From positions 1-64,000 of the forward strand of contig PKEB01000012.1 in NCBI GenBank assembly GCA_002863125.1: DNA of 64,000 nt, given 5' to 3'. This stretch comes from Flavobacteriales bacterium (GTDB lineage Bacteria; Bacteroidota; Bacteroidia; Flavobacteriales_D; Sanyastnellaceae). The notes under the pieces were generated by a model. That model made no database searches and was not told the origin of the DNA. It was given only the letters and a program-made list of their open reading frames with translations. A program made the position numbers and the translations under genes. Of the stretch, positions 8,655-17,011 are shown in pieces. Numbering within the stretch: position 1 is the stretch's first letter; each line of letters starts with the position of its first letter.

Positions 8655-9553
8655 CAAAGTCCAAGCAAGTTGAGGAGGTTGTCCAACTCGGTGGCATCCT
8701 TGAAATTCAACTCAATTTTACCGCCGCCTTCTTTGTCCTTTCGCAGGTGGGAGCGCTGGCCGTACTTCAATCGGAGATCGGCTTGAACCTGTTGTTCATC
8801 GAAGGTGAGTACGGGTTTGGATTTGGAGCGGGAAGTGGCTTTGCTTTTGCGGACACGGGCCAATTCTTCTACGGCGCGGACCGAAAGCTGCTCTGATTCA
8901 ATGCGATTGAAAACAGCCTTTTGCCATGCGGGATCATCGATGGCAATAAGGGCACGTGCGTGGCCCATGCTGATGGTTTTGTGCCGAACGGCGAGTTGCA
9001 TTTCTGCGGGGAGCTGCAACAAGCGAACGTAATTGGTGATGGTGGAGCGGTTCTTGCCCAGGCGTACCCCAAGGTCTTCGTGCGTGAGTTCGCACTCGTC
9101 GATCAATCGTTTGAACGAAATGGCAATTTCGATGGCGTGCAGGTCTTCGCGTTGAATGTTCTCAACCAACGCCATTTCGAGGAGGGTTTGGTCGTTGACT
9201 TCGCGGATGTAAGCCGGCACTTCTTCGAGTCCGGCCAACTGCGCTGCGCGAAACCTCCGTTCGCCGGAGATGATCTGGTACTTGTCGGCTCGAACCTTGT
9301 GCACCGTGATGGGCTGGATGATGCCCAATTCGCGGATGCTTTGAGCGAGCTCTTCCAACAGGTTCGGGTCAAATTCCCGTCGAGGTTGCTCGGGGTTGTT
9401 GTCGATTTGTGAAATGGTCAACGAGCAGATGTTGCCGGCCATTGAGCCAATCACAGGAGGAGCATCCTTTGGTTTTGGATCACCCGTTGCCGGGGCAGGA
9501 GCGCCGGGGAGCAAGGCGCCAAGACCTCTTCCGAGTGCTTCTTTCTTGGACAT
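8654..9553 (-). CDS. parB: Chromosome partitioning protein ParB
   Basis: ParB binds parS centromere sites, spreads as a CTP-dependent clamp, and works with ParA in chromosome segregation. The 299-residue protein opens with the usual MSKKEALGRGLGALLPG. The ParB/sulfiredoxin nuclease-like domain includes PEQPRREFD and the CTP-binding ISGERRFRAAQLAG. A helix-turn-helix region (LTHEDLGVRLGKNRSTITNYVRLLQLP) and a C-terminal dimerisation segment follow. It lies 14 bases after parA and overlaps DUF5683 by one base. No convincing parS palindrome was found in the window. Confidence 0.97.
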   Translation of the reverse strand: MSKKEALGRGLGALLPGAPAPATGDPKPKDAPPVIGSMAGNICSLTISQIDNNPEQPRREFDPNLLEELAQSIRELGIIQPITVHKVRADKYQIISGERRFRAAQLAGLEEVPAYIREVNDQTLLEMALVENIQREDLHAIEIAISFKRLIDECELTHEDLGVRLGKNRSTITNYVRLLQLPAEMQLAVRHKTISMGHARALIAIDDPAWQKAVFNRIESEQLSVRAVEELARVRKSKATSRSKSKPVLTFDEQQVQADLRLKYGQRSHLRKDKEGGGKIELNFKDATELDNLLNLLGL

Positions 9554-9567
9554 GCCGTACGGGAGGG

Positions 9568-10377
9568 TCAGTTGGAAACAGGGATGATCTTTTCCTCATC
9601 CGTCATTTGCGTCATCTGGTTGCGCTGGAGGATTTCTCGGGCGAGGTTCAAGTAATTGATGGAACCTTTGGATGAGGCGTCGTGCATGATGATGGACTCT
9701 CCAAAGCTCGGGGCTTCGCCCAAACGCGTGTTCCGGTGGATGATGGTCTTCATCACCAGGTCTTGGAAGTGCGTACGCACCTCGTCAACGACTTGGTTCG
9801 CCAGCCGCAGGCGGGTGTCGTACATGGTCAACAAAATGCCTTCGACTTCGAGCGAATCGTTCAACCCGTTTTGCACGATTTTGATGGTGTTGAGTAATTT
9901 GCCCAATCCTTCGAGCGCGAAATACTCGCACTGAACAGGAATGAGAACGGCGTCCGCTGCGACGAGGGAGTTGATGGTAATCAAGCCAAGACTGGGTGAG
10001 CAATCGATGATGATGAAGTCATAATCGTCGCGCACGGTGTCCAATGCCTTGCGCAACTGGTGCTCGCGCTCTGCTTTGGAAATCAATTCAATTTCAGCGC
10101 CTACCAAATCAATGCGCGCCGGAAGCAAGTCGAGATTGGGGCTTGACGTGGCTACAATGGAGTCAGCCACGTTGGTGTCACCGAGAAGGGCCTCGTAGGT
10201 GCCTTTGTTGACGGTGTGCAGGTCGATGCCCAGGCCGGACGTCGCATTGGCTTGTGGATCGGCGTCAATCAAGAGGGTCTTGTATTCCAAAACACCGAAA
10301 CATGCGCCCAAGTTGATGGCCGTGGTGGTTTTTCCTACCCCTCCTTTTTGATTCGCGACTGCTATGACTTTGCCCAT
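9568..10377 (-). CDS. parA: Chromosome partitioning ATPase ParA (Soj)
   Basis: A Walker-type ATPase that forms a dynamic nucleoid-bound gradient to move ParB-parS complexes. At 269 residues it has normal length. The deviant Walker A motif is VANQKGGVGKTTTAINLG, with the signature Lys at position 2 of KGGVGKTT. Other blocks are LLIDADPQANATSGLG and FIIIDCSPSLGLITINSL. The ATG at 10377 places MGKVIAVANQ at the N-terminus as in the family; an upstream start at 10419 adds 14 unlikely residues. It is the first gene of a par operon read toward lower coordinates. Confidence 0.97.
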   Translation of the reverse strand: MGKVIAVANQKGGVGKTTTAINLGACFGVLEYKTLLIDADPQANATSGLGIDLHTVNKGTYEALLGDTNVADSIVATSSPNLDLLPARIDLVGAEIELISKAEREHQLRKALDTVRDDYDFIIIDCSPSLGLITINSLVAADAVLIPVQCEYFALEGLGKLLNTIKIVQNGLNDSLEVEGILLTMYDTRLRLANQVVDEVRTHFQDLVMKTIIHRNTRLGEAPSFGESIIMHDASSKGSINYLNLAREILQRNQMTQMTDEEKIIPVSN

Positions 10378-10482
10378 GACGTTCTGTTTGTGCTGTTGGG
10401 TTCGCAAGGACCGTTCCAAGTTGTGAATTCAACGTGAAATCCGGAGATTTTCGTACGCAAACGGATACCTTTTGACCCCTCT

Positions 10483-10490
10483 CAAAGGTA
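10483..10490 (-). promoter_or_regulatory. Candidate -7 box for the parA operon
   Basis: The minus strand reads TACCTTTG here, an exact TAnnTTTG. It lies about 106 bases upstream of the parA ATG and just downstream of the DUF3276 terminator hairpin. No clear -33 box is present. A transcript from here would have a leader of roughly 100 bases. Confidence 0.45.
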
Positions 10491-10506
10491 GCAGGTTGAA
10501 AAGAGA

Positions 10507-10540
10507 AGCGCGCGAAAAGTTATTCACCGTTTCGCGCGCT
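10507..10540 (-). terminator. Intrinsic terminator after DUF3276 gene
   Basis: A perfect 11-base-pair inverted repeat, AGCGCGCGAAA (10507-10517) and TTTCGCGCGCT (10530-10540), encloses a 12-base loop. On the minus strand it is followed by the pyrimidine-rich TTCTCTTTTC. It lies 45 bases beyond the DUF3276 stop and before parA, so it separates the two transcription units. Confidence 0.75.
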
Positions 10541-10585
10541 ATTGTGCAGTATGCAGGAGGCCTTCAAGGGGCCATTCAATCGGGG

Positions 10586-10963
10586 TTAGAGGTCATCAAA
10601 GCTGATGTCATCCGCGGCATTTTCGCCCTCTGTTTCGCTCGATTCTTCGGCAACGGGCTCGGCCTCTGCCTTGGCCTTGCGCTCCGCAATGGGATCGCGG
10701 TAATTGCCCGTGGCCATCAATTCGTCAATCTTTTGGACTGCGTCAACAAACCCTTCCTCGAAGTTTTCGAAATCTTCTCGGTACAGGAAAATCTTGTGCT
10801 TCTGGTAGTGCACGTTGCCATCGTCATCAAACCGGCGTTTGCTCTCCGTAATGGTCATGTACAAATCCTGGCCACGGGTGGCTTTGACATCGAAGAAGTA
10901 CGTGCGTTTTCCGGCGCGGACGGGGCGGGAATAGATTTCCTCTCGGTTGTTTTGATCGCTCAT
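10586..10963 (-). CDS. DUF3276 family PUR-domain nucleic-acid-binding protein
   Basis: A 125-residue protein of the DUF3276 family, whose fold resembles the eukaryotic PUR-alpha repeat; family members such as Borrelia BpuR bind DNA and RNA. The core is EEIYSRPVRAGKRTYFFDVK, a TRGQDLYMTITESKRRF segment, and KIFLYREDFENFEEGF. The last 35 residues are acidic and low-complexity (from about residue 90), a common tail in this family. It stands alone between the PKD-domain gene and the par operon, with its own terminator. The DNA target is unknown. Confidence 0.88.
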   Translation of the reverse strand: MSDQNNREEIYSRPVRAGKRTYFFDVKATRGQDLYMTITESKRRFDDDGNVHYQKHKIFLYREDFENFEEGFVDAVQKIDELMATGNYRDPIAERKAKAEAEPVAEESSETEGENAADDISFDDL

Positions 10964-11038
10964 CTTGCTAACTCTATCGTTGCTAATATATTCGACCCGG
11001 TGTAAGAACCAAAACGAAAGCGATAAATCTGCACGGCT

Positions 11039-13747
11039 TCAGCGCAGCAGCTGGAGGTGTCCGCGGTAGGTATGGGGCAGGGCCAGTAGGTCCAAAATGA
11101 AGGCTTCGTAGTAGTACAGGCCATCTGGAGCAAAATGCACGCCATCGCCCACTTGGCCTAACCACGGTTCATTCTGAGAATACGTTTGCCACACCAATTC
11201 ACCCCATCGGTTGTAGATGTTGAGTCGGTAGTCCGAGACACCGAGGGCCACGGGTAACCAAACATCGTTGAGGCCGTCGTGATCGGGCGTAAAGGCGTTG
11301 GGTGCATAAAACACCGTTCCGGAGACAGCCACTTGGCCAATGGCTGTGTTGGTGCAGCCGGCTTCGTTGATCACGGTTTGCACGACGTCAAAGTAGCCAC
11401 CGTCGCTGAACGTGTATGTTCCACTGCATTCGCTGGAGGATCCCCCGTCACCGAAGTTGTAATAACAGGACACATTGCCCGTCGCCAACGTTTCGTATTC
11501 GATGACCGGATTGAGGATGTCCACTTGGTTGGGGGTGATGTTGAAGCCGGCACTGGGAACGGCTTGTACCTCGACCAATCCCGACTGGGTGAGCAGCAAT
11601 TCTTGGCTGCAGTAGCCTGTGGAATTCATGGTCAGCGTGACGCTGTACGTCCCGGGATTTTCATAGACATGAACCGGATTCGCTGAGACGGAGGTGGTGC
11701 CGTCTCCGAAATCCCACAGGTAAGTCGTTGCCGTTTCCGTCTCGCTCGTGTTGTTAAACGACACCGAATGCGGCGGGCATCCGATGGGAGGTCCGCCTTG
11801 AAAACCAATGCTCGGGTCGGCGATGACCCAAATCTCTTCGGTTGCAGTGACTTCGCACCCGTTGGCGATGGCCGTCACTTCTACCGTGTATGTGCCGGGT
11901 TCGGCGTAGACGAGGTTGGAAACCGAAGCGCCGCTGACGGTTGCGCTCACCGTTTCCCCCCCAAAGTCCCACGAATAGGTCGTGATGGGGTCGTTTTCCA
12001 CCAACGGCATCAAGGAGAAGTTGTTGGTCGAAAAGCACTCGGGGTCGGGCGCTTCAAAGGCCGGGTCAATCTCAGGGAAAATCTCCACCGTGGAGTAAGC
12101 GGTATCAGCGCACGTGTAGGGCGTGGTAACGATGAGTTCGACCGTGTAGACACCATCGCCTGGGTAGGTGTAGGATGGCGATTCTTCTGTTGACGTGTCG
12201 TCGTTTGTGCCGGGCACGCCAAAATCCCAGAACCAGTTCTCTCCGTTCAGTGACAGGTTTTCAAAATCGAAGTCGAATCCTTGGCAGAATGAGCTCTGGT
12301 CGGCAACGCTAGCCACGGGTGATTCGGGCGCGTCCCACTCAAAATTGACGGAGGATTCGCAACCGAAATGTTCGGCCTCGAGGGTGATGGTCCAATTGTC
12401 CGCGTTTGCGAACGTCACCCAGTCCGTGGTCAATCCCTCTTGACTGCTGGGGAGCCCACCAATCAGGTTCCAAGATAAATTGGTGTTGTCGGTAAACGCT
12501 CCGTTGGCCTGTAAGTCAAAGGCCTCAACTCCATTCAAGCATTCAAAATCAATGACTTCCACATCGAGGTCGAGGGGTTCATAAACATAAAAAACCTGCG
12601 ACGAGGTGTCGGCACATGGCCAGGTTGGATTGGCGATCAACGTGACGGTGTACACGCCGGTGTCCGGGTACGTGTACATCGGGTCACTCAAGGTGCTGAC
12701 GTCCGTGTCGATGTCGGGCACGCCGAAATCCCATAGCAAACTCTGGGCGCCAATGCTGTTCTCGGTGAATCCGATGGTTTCTCCGATGCACAGCTGGTTG
12801 TCTGTTTGCGGTTGAACTGCTGAAATGATGGTCGGGTCGCACATCACCACGTTGAACTGGAAATCGCGCATGACCGTGCTCAGCAATTCGCCGTCTCGGT
12901 ACTCGGAAACGCAAATACCGATGACGTAGGCACCGGGTGTTGTTGGGAATCCGGTAATCTGACCAGTCGCCGGGTCAATCTCGAAGGGCGGACTGGAAGG
13001 AATGGGATCCGTAGCGCTGAAACCTCCGCCCCAAGGAATCGGTGTAAAAGAGGAGGCGGGTTCAGGGTTGGGCGAGGGATCGTTTGGCGATCCACCATCG
13101 AGCGGTGTACAAAACGAATACACCAATGAATCCCCATCTGCATCCGTCGCGCTCTGATCCAAGAAGAAGTCAAAGTTGGTGCAAATGGCTTCGGGCGGGT
13201 ACACGTTGAATTGAGGACTGTTGTTCGGGCTGCTGTCGTCTGTAAACGGCGGAATTTGGGTGGTCAGGGTGATCCCGACGTCCCCGGGATTGGGAATATT
13301 GGCGATGCCCGGGTTCCGGCAACAGCGCTGGAAGATTAGATCATAGCCCGTATCACTCGCAGGCAGGTTCACGACAATGGTGTACTCCAACCGTTGCATG
13401 CACAGGTCAGGCGGCAAGTTGCCACAGGGGTTTTCCAGCACGGTTTCGAGGGGCTCGATGGATGCCTCGACCAAATCGACATTGTACAGAGCATACAAAT
13501 TGTTCAGTTCGTACACACCCAATTTGATTGTCGGATCGAGGTTGGTTCCCCCGTTCTGCCAGCCGCTCGGTTCGATGCTGCTGTTGTAGCATTCCCGGTA
13601 GAAAATCAAGGTGATTTCAAAATCACCACCGCCGAGGTAGTTGTAGAAAATCTCCCCACCCATGGCATGCGCCGCCCGTCCTTGCGTCGCTTGCAGGGCG
13701 CACAAGAGGAACAGCATCACCTTCCCAAAGACAGCAGGCAACTTCAT
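11039..13747 (-). CDS. Large PKD-domain cell-surface protein with gliding-motility-associated (type B) T9SS C-terminal domain
   Basis: A 902-residue secreted protein. A signal peptide covers about residues 1-26 (MKLPAVFGKVMLFLLCALQ). The N-terminal module AHAMGGEIFYNYLGGGDFEI is typical of large Bacteroidota surface proteins. At least four PKD-type repeats follow, each with the marker YTYPDTGVYTV or a variant (YTYPGDGVYTVEL, YAEPGTYTVEV, HVYENPGTYSVTL). The last 80 residues begin VFYAPNAFTPDHDGLNDVW, the hallmark of the gliding-motility-associated C-terminal domain that directs T9SS export. The ligand or adhesive role is not predictable. Confidence 0.9.
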   Translation of the reverse strand: MKLPAVFGKVMLFLLCALQATQGRAAHAMGGEIFYNYLGGGDFEITLIFYRECYNSSIEPSGWQNGGTNLDPTIKLGVYELNNLYALYNVDLVEASIEPLETVLENPCGNLPPDLCMQRLEYTIVVNLPASDTGYDLIFQRCCRNPGIANIPNPGDVGITLTTQIPPFTDDSSPNNSPQFNVYPPEAICTNFDFFLDQSATDADGDSLVYSFCTPLDGGSPNDPSPNPEPASSFTPIPWGGGFSATDPIPSSPPFEIDPATGQITGFPTTPGAYVIGICVSEYRDGELLSTVMRDFQFNVVMCDPTIISAVQPQTDNQLCIGETIGFTENSIGAQSLLWDFGVPDIDTDVSTLSDPMYTYPDTGVYTVTLIANPTWPCADTSSQVFYVYEPLDLDVEVIDFECLNGVEAFDLQANGAFTDNTNLSWNLIGGLPSSQEGLTTDWVTFANADNWTITLEAEHFGCESSVNFEWDAPESPVASVADQSSFCQGFDFDFENLSLNGENWFWDFGVPGTNDDTSTEESPSYTYPGDGVYTVELIVTTPYTCADTAYSTVEIFPEIDPAFEAPDPECFSTNNFSLMPLVENDPITTYSWDFGGETVSATVSGASVSNLVYAEPGTYTVEVTAIANGCEVTATEEIWVIADPSIGFQGGPPIGCPPHSVSFNNTSETETATTYLWDFGDGTTSVSANPVHVYENPGTYSVTLTMNSTGYCSQELLLTQSGLVEVQAVPSAGFNITPNQVDILNPVIEYETLATGNVSCYYNFGDGGSSSECSGTYTFSDGGYFDVVQTVINEAGCTNTAIGQVAVSGTVFYAPNAFTPDHDGLNDVWLPVALGVSDYRLNIYNRWGELVWQTYSQNEPWLGQVGDGVHFAPDGLYYYEAFILDLLALPHTYRGHLQLLR

Positions 13748-13828
13748 ATGCTAGAGGTACGACACGGGCGTTGAAAACGTTGGAGCGAAAATATAACATC
13801 CGTGGTGCCGGTTTGGTTGCAATCGCCG

Positions 13829-13836
13829 TAACTTTC
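13829..13836 (+). promoter_or_regulatory. Candidate -7 box of DEAD-box helicase gene
   Basis: TAACTTTC, one base from TAnnTTTG, ends exactly 4 bases before the GTG at 13841. The same spacing is seen at several other genes here and favours the GTG over the in-frame ATG at 13862. No -33 element is seen at 18-20 bases. Confidence 0.4.
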
Positions 13837-13840
13837 AAGC

Positions 13841-15169
13841 GTGGAAGAAGAAAATAAGCGCATGCGCTTTGATGCGATGCCCATGCACCCCGATGTGCTT
13901 GATGCACTGGATGCCATGGGGTTTGAAGAAGCAACCCCCATTCAAGAACAGGCCATACCAACCATCCTTAAAGGCAAGGATTTTCTTGGCATTGCCCAAA
14001 CGGGAACGGGCAAGACGGCGGCTTTTTTGTTGCCGACCATTGATCGGATCCTCGATACAGAGGACAATGGCAAGACCAAAGCACTGATTGTCGTGCCTAC
14101 CCGCGAATTGGCGATGCAAATCGACCAAGCGGTGGAGGGGTTTGGTTATTACGCCAAGGTCACAAGTTTGGCCATTTATGGTGGCGGCAGTGCCCATGAT
14201 TTTAGCCGAGAAAAGAAGGCCTTGACCGATGGTGCGGACATCATCATTGCCACGCCGGGTCGTTTCTTGTCTCACCTGACGCTTGGGTATGTGGATTTGT
14301 CGGAATTGCAATGCTTGATTTTGGATGAGGCGGACCGCATGCTCGACATGGGCTTTGTGGGGGACATCATGCGCATTGCCGAAAAATGCCGCGACGATCG
14401 ACAGACCCTGCTGTTCAGCGCTACCATGCCAGACCGCATTGAGGACCTAGCCAGTGACCTTCAAAAGGACCCGGAAGTCGTGAAGCTGGCGCTTTCCAAG
14501 CCTGCTGAGAAGATCAAGCAAGGCGCCTACGTGCTTTTTGATCACCAGAAAGACGAGGTCCTTGTGGAAGTGTTGAAGGACCGGAATGTGGCATCGGGCA
14601 TTGTGTTCACTTCACGAAAGAAGACGGTTGGGCAGGTCATCCGGGTGCTGCGCAAGGCGGGCATTAAATGCGAACGCATCTCATCCGATTCCGAACAAAG
14701 CGAACGGGAGGAGGTCATGCTCGGCTTTCGACAGCGCAAATTCCCGATCCTCGTAGCGACCGATGTGGTCAGCCGAGGCATCGACATCGACAACATCGAG
14801 TTGGTGGTCAATTACGATGTGCCGCCCAATGAAGAGGATTACGTGCACCGCATTGGCCGTACCGCGCGGGCCAACCGCGATGGGGAGGGCATCACATTGG
14901 TCAATCCTGATGACCAGCAACGATTCGGCCGCATTGAGCGGCTGATTGAACGTTCAGTGGACAAGCTGGACTTGCCAGGAAAAGTGGGCAAGGGCCCGGA
15001 GTATGATCCCAAAGGCGGACGACGCAGAGGCGGTGGAGGTCACCGAGGTGGCAAGGGGCCGCGCAACCGCCACCACCAAGGCAAAGGCAACAACCACCGA
15101 AAGCCCAAGCGCAAAGGCGGCAACCGCCACCACGGCAAAGGTCCAAAGCCATCCGGTCATGGCGGATGA
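13841..15169 (+). CDS. DEAD-box ATP-dependent RNA helicase (RhlE-like)
   Basis: A 442-residue cytoplasmic RNA helicase. Motifs in order are: Q motif (GFEEATPIQEQAIP), motif I AQTGTGKT, Ia PTRELAMQ, II LDEADRMLDMGF, III SAT, IV IVFTSRKK, V ATDVVSRGIDI and VI HRIGRTAR. A tail of about 65 residues rich in Gly, Arg, Lys and His follows (RRRGGGGHRGGKGPRNRHH), probably for RNA binding. The start is taken as GTG 13841 because of the box 4 bases upstream; ATG 13862 is the alternative. The gene overlaps msrB by 11 bases. Confidence 0.95.
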   Translation: MEEENKRMRFDAMPMHPDVLDALDAMGFEEATPIQEQAIPTILKGKDFLGIAQTGTGKTAAFLLPTIDRILDTEDNGKTKALIVVPTRELAMQIDQAVEGFGYYAKVTSLAIYGGGSAHDFSREKKALTDGADIIIATPGRFLSHLTLGYVDLSELQCLILDEADRMLDMGFVGDIMRIAEKCRDDRQTLLFSATMPDRIEDLASDLQKDPEVVKLALSKPAEKIKQGAYVLFDHQKDEVLVEVLKDRNVASGIVFTSRKKTVGQVIRVLRKAGIKCERISSDSEQSEREEVMLGFRQRKFPILVATDVVSRGIDIDNIELVVNYDVPPNEEDYVHRIGRTARANRDGEGITLVNPDDQQRFGRIERLIERSVDKLDLPGKVGKGPEYDPKGGRRRGGGGHRGGKGPRNRHHQGKGNNHRKPKRKGGNRHHGKGPKPSGHGG

Positions 15170-15560
15170 TGAGCGAGCATTCAAGCCGAAGACGGAGCAG
15201 GAATGGTTGGATGCGCTGGGCGCTGAGGCGTACCGGGTTATGCGCCAAAACGGCACCGAGCGCCCGTTCTCATCGCCGCTTCACCAGACCGGTCACGAAG
15301 GTGAATTTCTATGCAAAGGGTGCGGAACCAAACTGTTCGATGCCTCGGCTCAGTTTGATTCCGGATGTGGCTGGCCCAGTTTCGATCGAGAGGCGTCGAA
15401 AGGGGCCATGAAGGAGGTGCTTGACAAAAGCCATGGCATGGTTCGCGTCGAAGTTCGGTGTGCTACGTGCGATGGCCACCTCGGACATCTGTTTCCCGAC
15501 GGACCAACAGCGACGGGCATGCGTTACTGCATCAATGGCGTTTGCTTGATCCCTCAGTAA
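15159..15560 (+). CDS. msrB: Peptide-methionine (R)-S-oxide reductase
   Basis: MsrB reduces the R epimer of methionine sulfoxide in oxidised proteins. The 133-residue protein has two zinc CxxC pairs (CKGCG and CATCDGHLGH), the substrate-site block FDSGCGWPSFDRE, and the catalytic Cys in MRYCINGVCLIP. The ATG at 15159 lies inside the helicase 3' end in a different frame, so the two are probably co-transcribed. Its stop overlaps the convergent Spy-like gene by 7 bases. A second Cys four residues after the catalytic RYC could act as a resolving residue; this is inferred. Confidence 0.94.
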   Translation: MADDERAFKPKTEQEWLDALGAEAYRVMRQNGTERPFSSPLHQTGHEGEFLCKGCGTKLFDASAQFDSGCGWPSFDREASKGAMKEVLDKSHGMVRVEVRCATCDGHLGHLFPDGPTATGMRYCINGVCLIPQ

Positions 15561-16063
15561 CGCTGCGGGACACGCGGGCTGCGATTGCCGGGACGTTGGC
15601 CATTGCCTGATTCGCTTCCTTTCATCCGCCGTTTCATCACCTGCGTTCTGAATTCTCGCTCGACTTGTTTGATCATGCCTGCGCGGCGGTATCCGATGAA
15701 TGCTGCGACGTGGTCGATGGCTCCATGCCGGAGTTCCAAATCTTCTAGTTGCAATTGTTTCAGTTCTTGAATCAATTCAGCTGCTTCTGCGTCTGATTCC
15801 GTGGATTTCAGCTTAGTTTCAATTGCGCGAACGGCTTTGCCGTTGGCTTTGAGTTTTTCCTCTTTCTCATTCCAGGCGGGCCAGAAAAGGGTGCTTTCCT
15901 CTGGGGTCAGGGACAACTCTTCCTCAAAATAAGCTACGCGCAACGCCTGCATGCGGTCTTCCCGCGATTCTTTCTGCGATGGAGGCGTCTGGGCAAGGGC
16001 CAGCATCGGCACCATGAAAAACAGGGTCAAAAAAGACAGTGAACTATGCATCGGTGATTTCAT
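15554..16063 (-). CDS. Spy/CpxP-like periplasmic helical protein
   Basis: A secreted 169-residue protein with a signal peptide (MKSPMHSSLSFLTLFFMVPMLALAQ). A helical, highly charged body follows that contains LTPEES, like the LTxxQ motif of Spy/CpxP proteins, and the segment FWPAWNEKEEKLKA. Proteins of this kind often follow an ECF sigma gene in Bacteroidota. Here it is third in a cassette with an ECF sigma factor and a small membrane protein, overlapping the latter by 20 bases. A stress-sensing or chaperone role is inferred from context. The C-terminus is basic and disordered-looking. Confidence 0.65.
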   Translation of the reverse strand: MKSPMHSSLSFLTLFFMVPMLALAQTPPSQKESREDRMQALRVAYFEEELSLTPEESTLFWPAWNEKEEKLKANGKAVRAIETKLKSTESDAEAAELIQELKQLQLEDLELRHGAIDHVAAFIGYRRAGMIKQVEREFRTQVMKRRMKGSESGNGQRPGNRSPRVPQRY

Positions 16064-16379
16064 TTAAAACGGTTTCAAACAAGATGTCATCATCCATCCA
16101 AGTTTCGATTTCTGCATCATCCAGTGGAATGGACTGTACGGGGATTCTGCCCCACAAGCACGCAAACGACTCGCATGCTTCAGGGTTTTGCGGGAGGACG
16201 AAGAACAAACCTATGGCCAAGGTGGCAGCTACGCCCGAAGCCCACGGGTATCGCCCCGAATCACCGACATCATTCGACTCGAGTTCATTTACCGGAGATG
16301 AAGCCCGAGTCCAGATGGTTTTTTGCTGTTGCTTGAAAAACCCTTCCGGTGTGGTGTATGGTGTATTCTTTTGGGGCAT
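16044..16379 (-). CDS. Small single-pass membrane protein, candidate anti-sigma factor
   Basis: A 111-residue protein with an N-terminal YTTPEGFFKQQQ element of the kind found in Bacteroidota proteins beside ECF sigma genes. It has one hydrophobic segment (about residues 47-64, GVAATLAIGLFFVLP) and an acidic C-terminal region. It is encoded between the ECF sigma gene (37 bases upstream) and the Spy-like gene, which it overlaps. Position and topology suggest it holds the sigma factor at the membrane, but no recognisable zinc anti-sigma motif is present. This is an inference from context. Confidence 0.55.
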   Translation of the reverse strand: MPQKNTPYTTPEGFFKQQQKTIWTRASSPVNELESNDVGDSGRYPWASGVAATLAIGLFFVLPQNPEACESFACLWGRIPVQSIPLDDAEIETWMDDDILFETVLNEITDA

Positions 16380-16416
16380 GACTTACGTCAGTAAGACGAA
16401 AAGTAGTGCAAAAGGT

Positions 16417-16980
16417 TTAATCGGAGCTGAAAGTCAGGTGGGCTCGGACTTTGTTCTTGGCATGAAAATACGAGGCTTTCGCAGCCCCTTCTGATGTGCC
16501 AGTGAGTTCGGCAATATCCGTAAAGGCCATTTCCTGAAAATACCGGAGCGTAAATACCTCACGCTGTCGGGCGGGGAGGAGTTGAAGCGCGGCATGGAGC
16601 ATACGCTCGGCTTCATCCCCGTCAAAAAAGGGATCGGCCTCAAGCCGGGCTTCCCAGTCGGAAGCATCTGCATGGGCTTGGCGCAAGGCCAATTGTTTGC
16701 GCGATCGAAGTGCATCCAATCCTTTGCGGCGCGCGATGGTGTACAGCCACGTTGAGAACTTGGCCTCGCCCCGAAAGGTGTCGATGGAACGGAACACCTG
16801 CAGGAACGTCTCCTGCGTAGCATCGGCCGCATCGTCGTGCTCATTCAACATATTGCGCAAAAAGGAGTAAATGGGAACATGCCAGGCGCCCATCATGGCG
16901 GCAAACGCCTGTTCACGCTTCAATCCCGTGGCATGGACTAAATCTTCGAGCCAGTCAGGTTGAGGTGAGGTGCCATGCAT
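16417..16980 (-). CDS. ECF-type RNA polymerase sigma factor
   Basis: A 187-residue sigma-70 family protein of the extracytoplasmic function class. Region 2 spans about residues 30-100 (YSFLRNMLNEHDDAADATQETFLQVF, shown here as two joined motifs; then KFSTWLYTIARRKGLD). Region 4 spans about 130-180 (LPARQREVFTLRYFQEMAFTDIA with a GTSEGAAKASYFHAKNK recognition helix). It leads a three-gene cassette with a small membrane protein and a Spy-like protein. Target promoters cannot be predicted from this window. Confidence 0.93.
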   Translation of the reverse strand: MHGTSPQPDWLEDLVHATGLKREQAFAAMMGAWHVPIYSFLRNMLNEHDDAADATQETFLQVFRSIDTFRGEAKFSTWLYTIARRKGLDALRSRKQLALRQAHADASDWEARLEADPFFDGDEAERMLHAALQLLPARQREVFTLRYFQEMAFTDIAELTGTSEGAAKASYFHAKNKVRAHLTFSSD

Positions 16981-17011
16981 TGTGTATAGGACGGGTCAAT
17001 GGCGCAATCGT

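Noticed and set aside
10521-10529. TTATTCACC-like DnaA box in the loop near 10520
   Set aside because: Single near-match inside a terminator hairpin loop; no neighbouring boxes.
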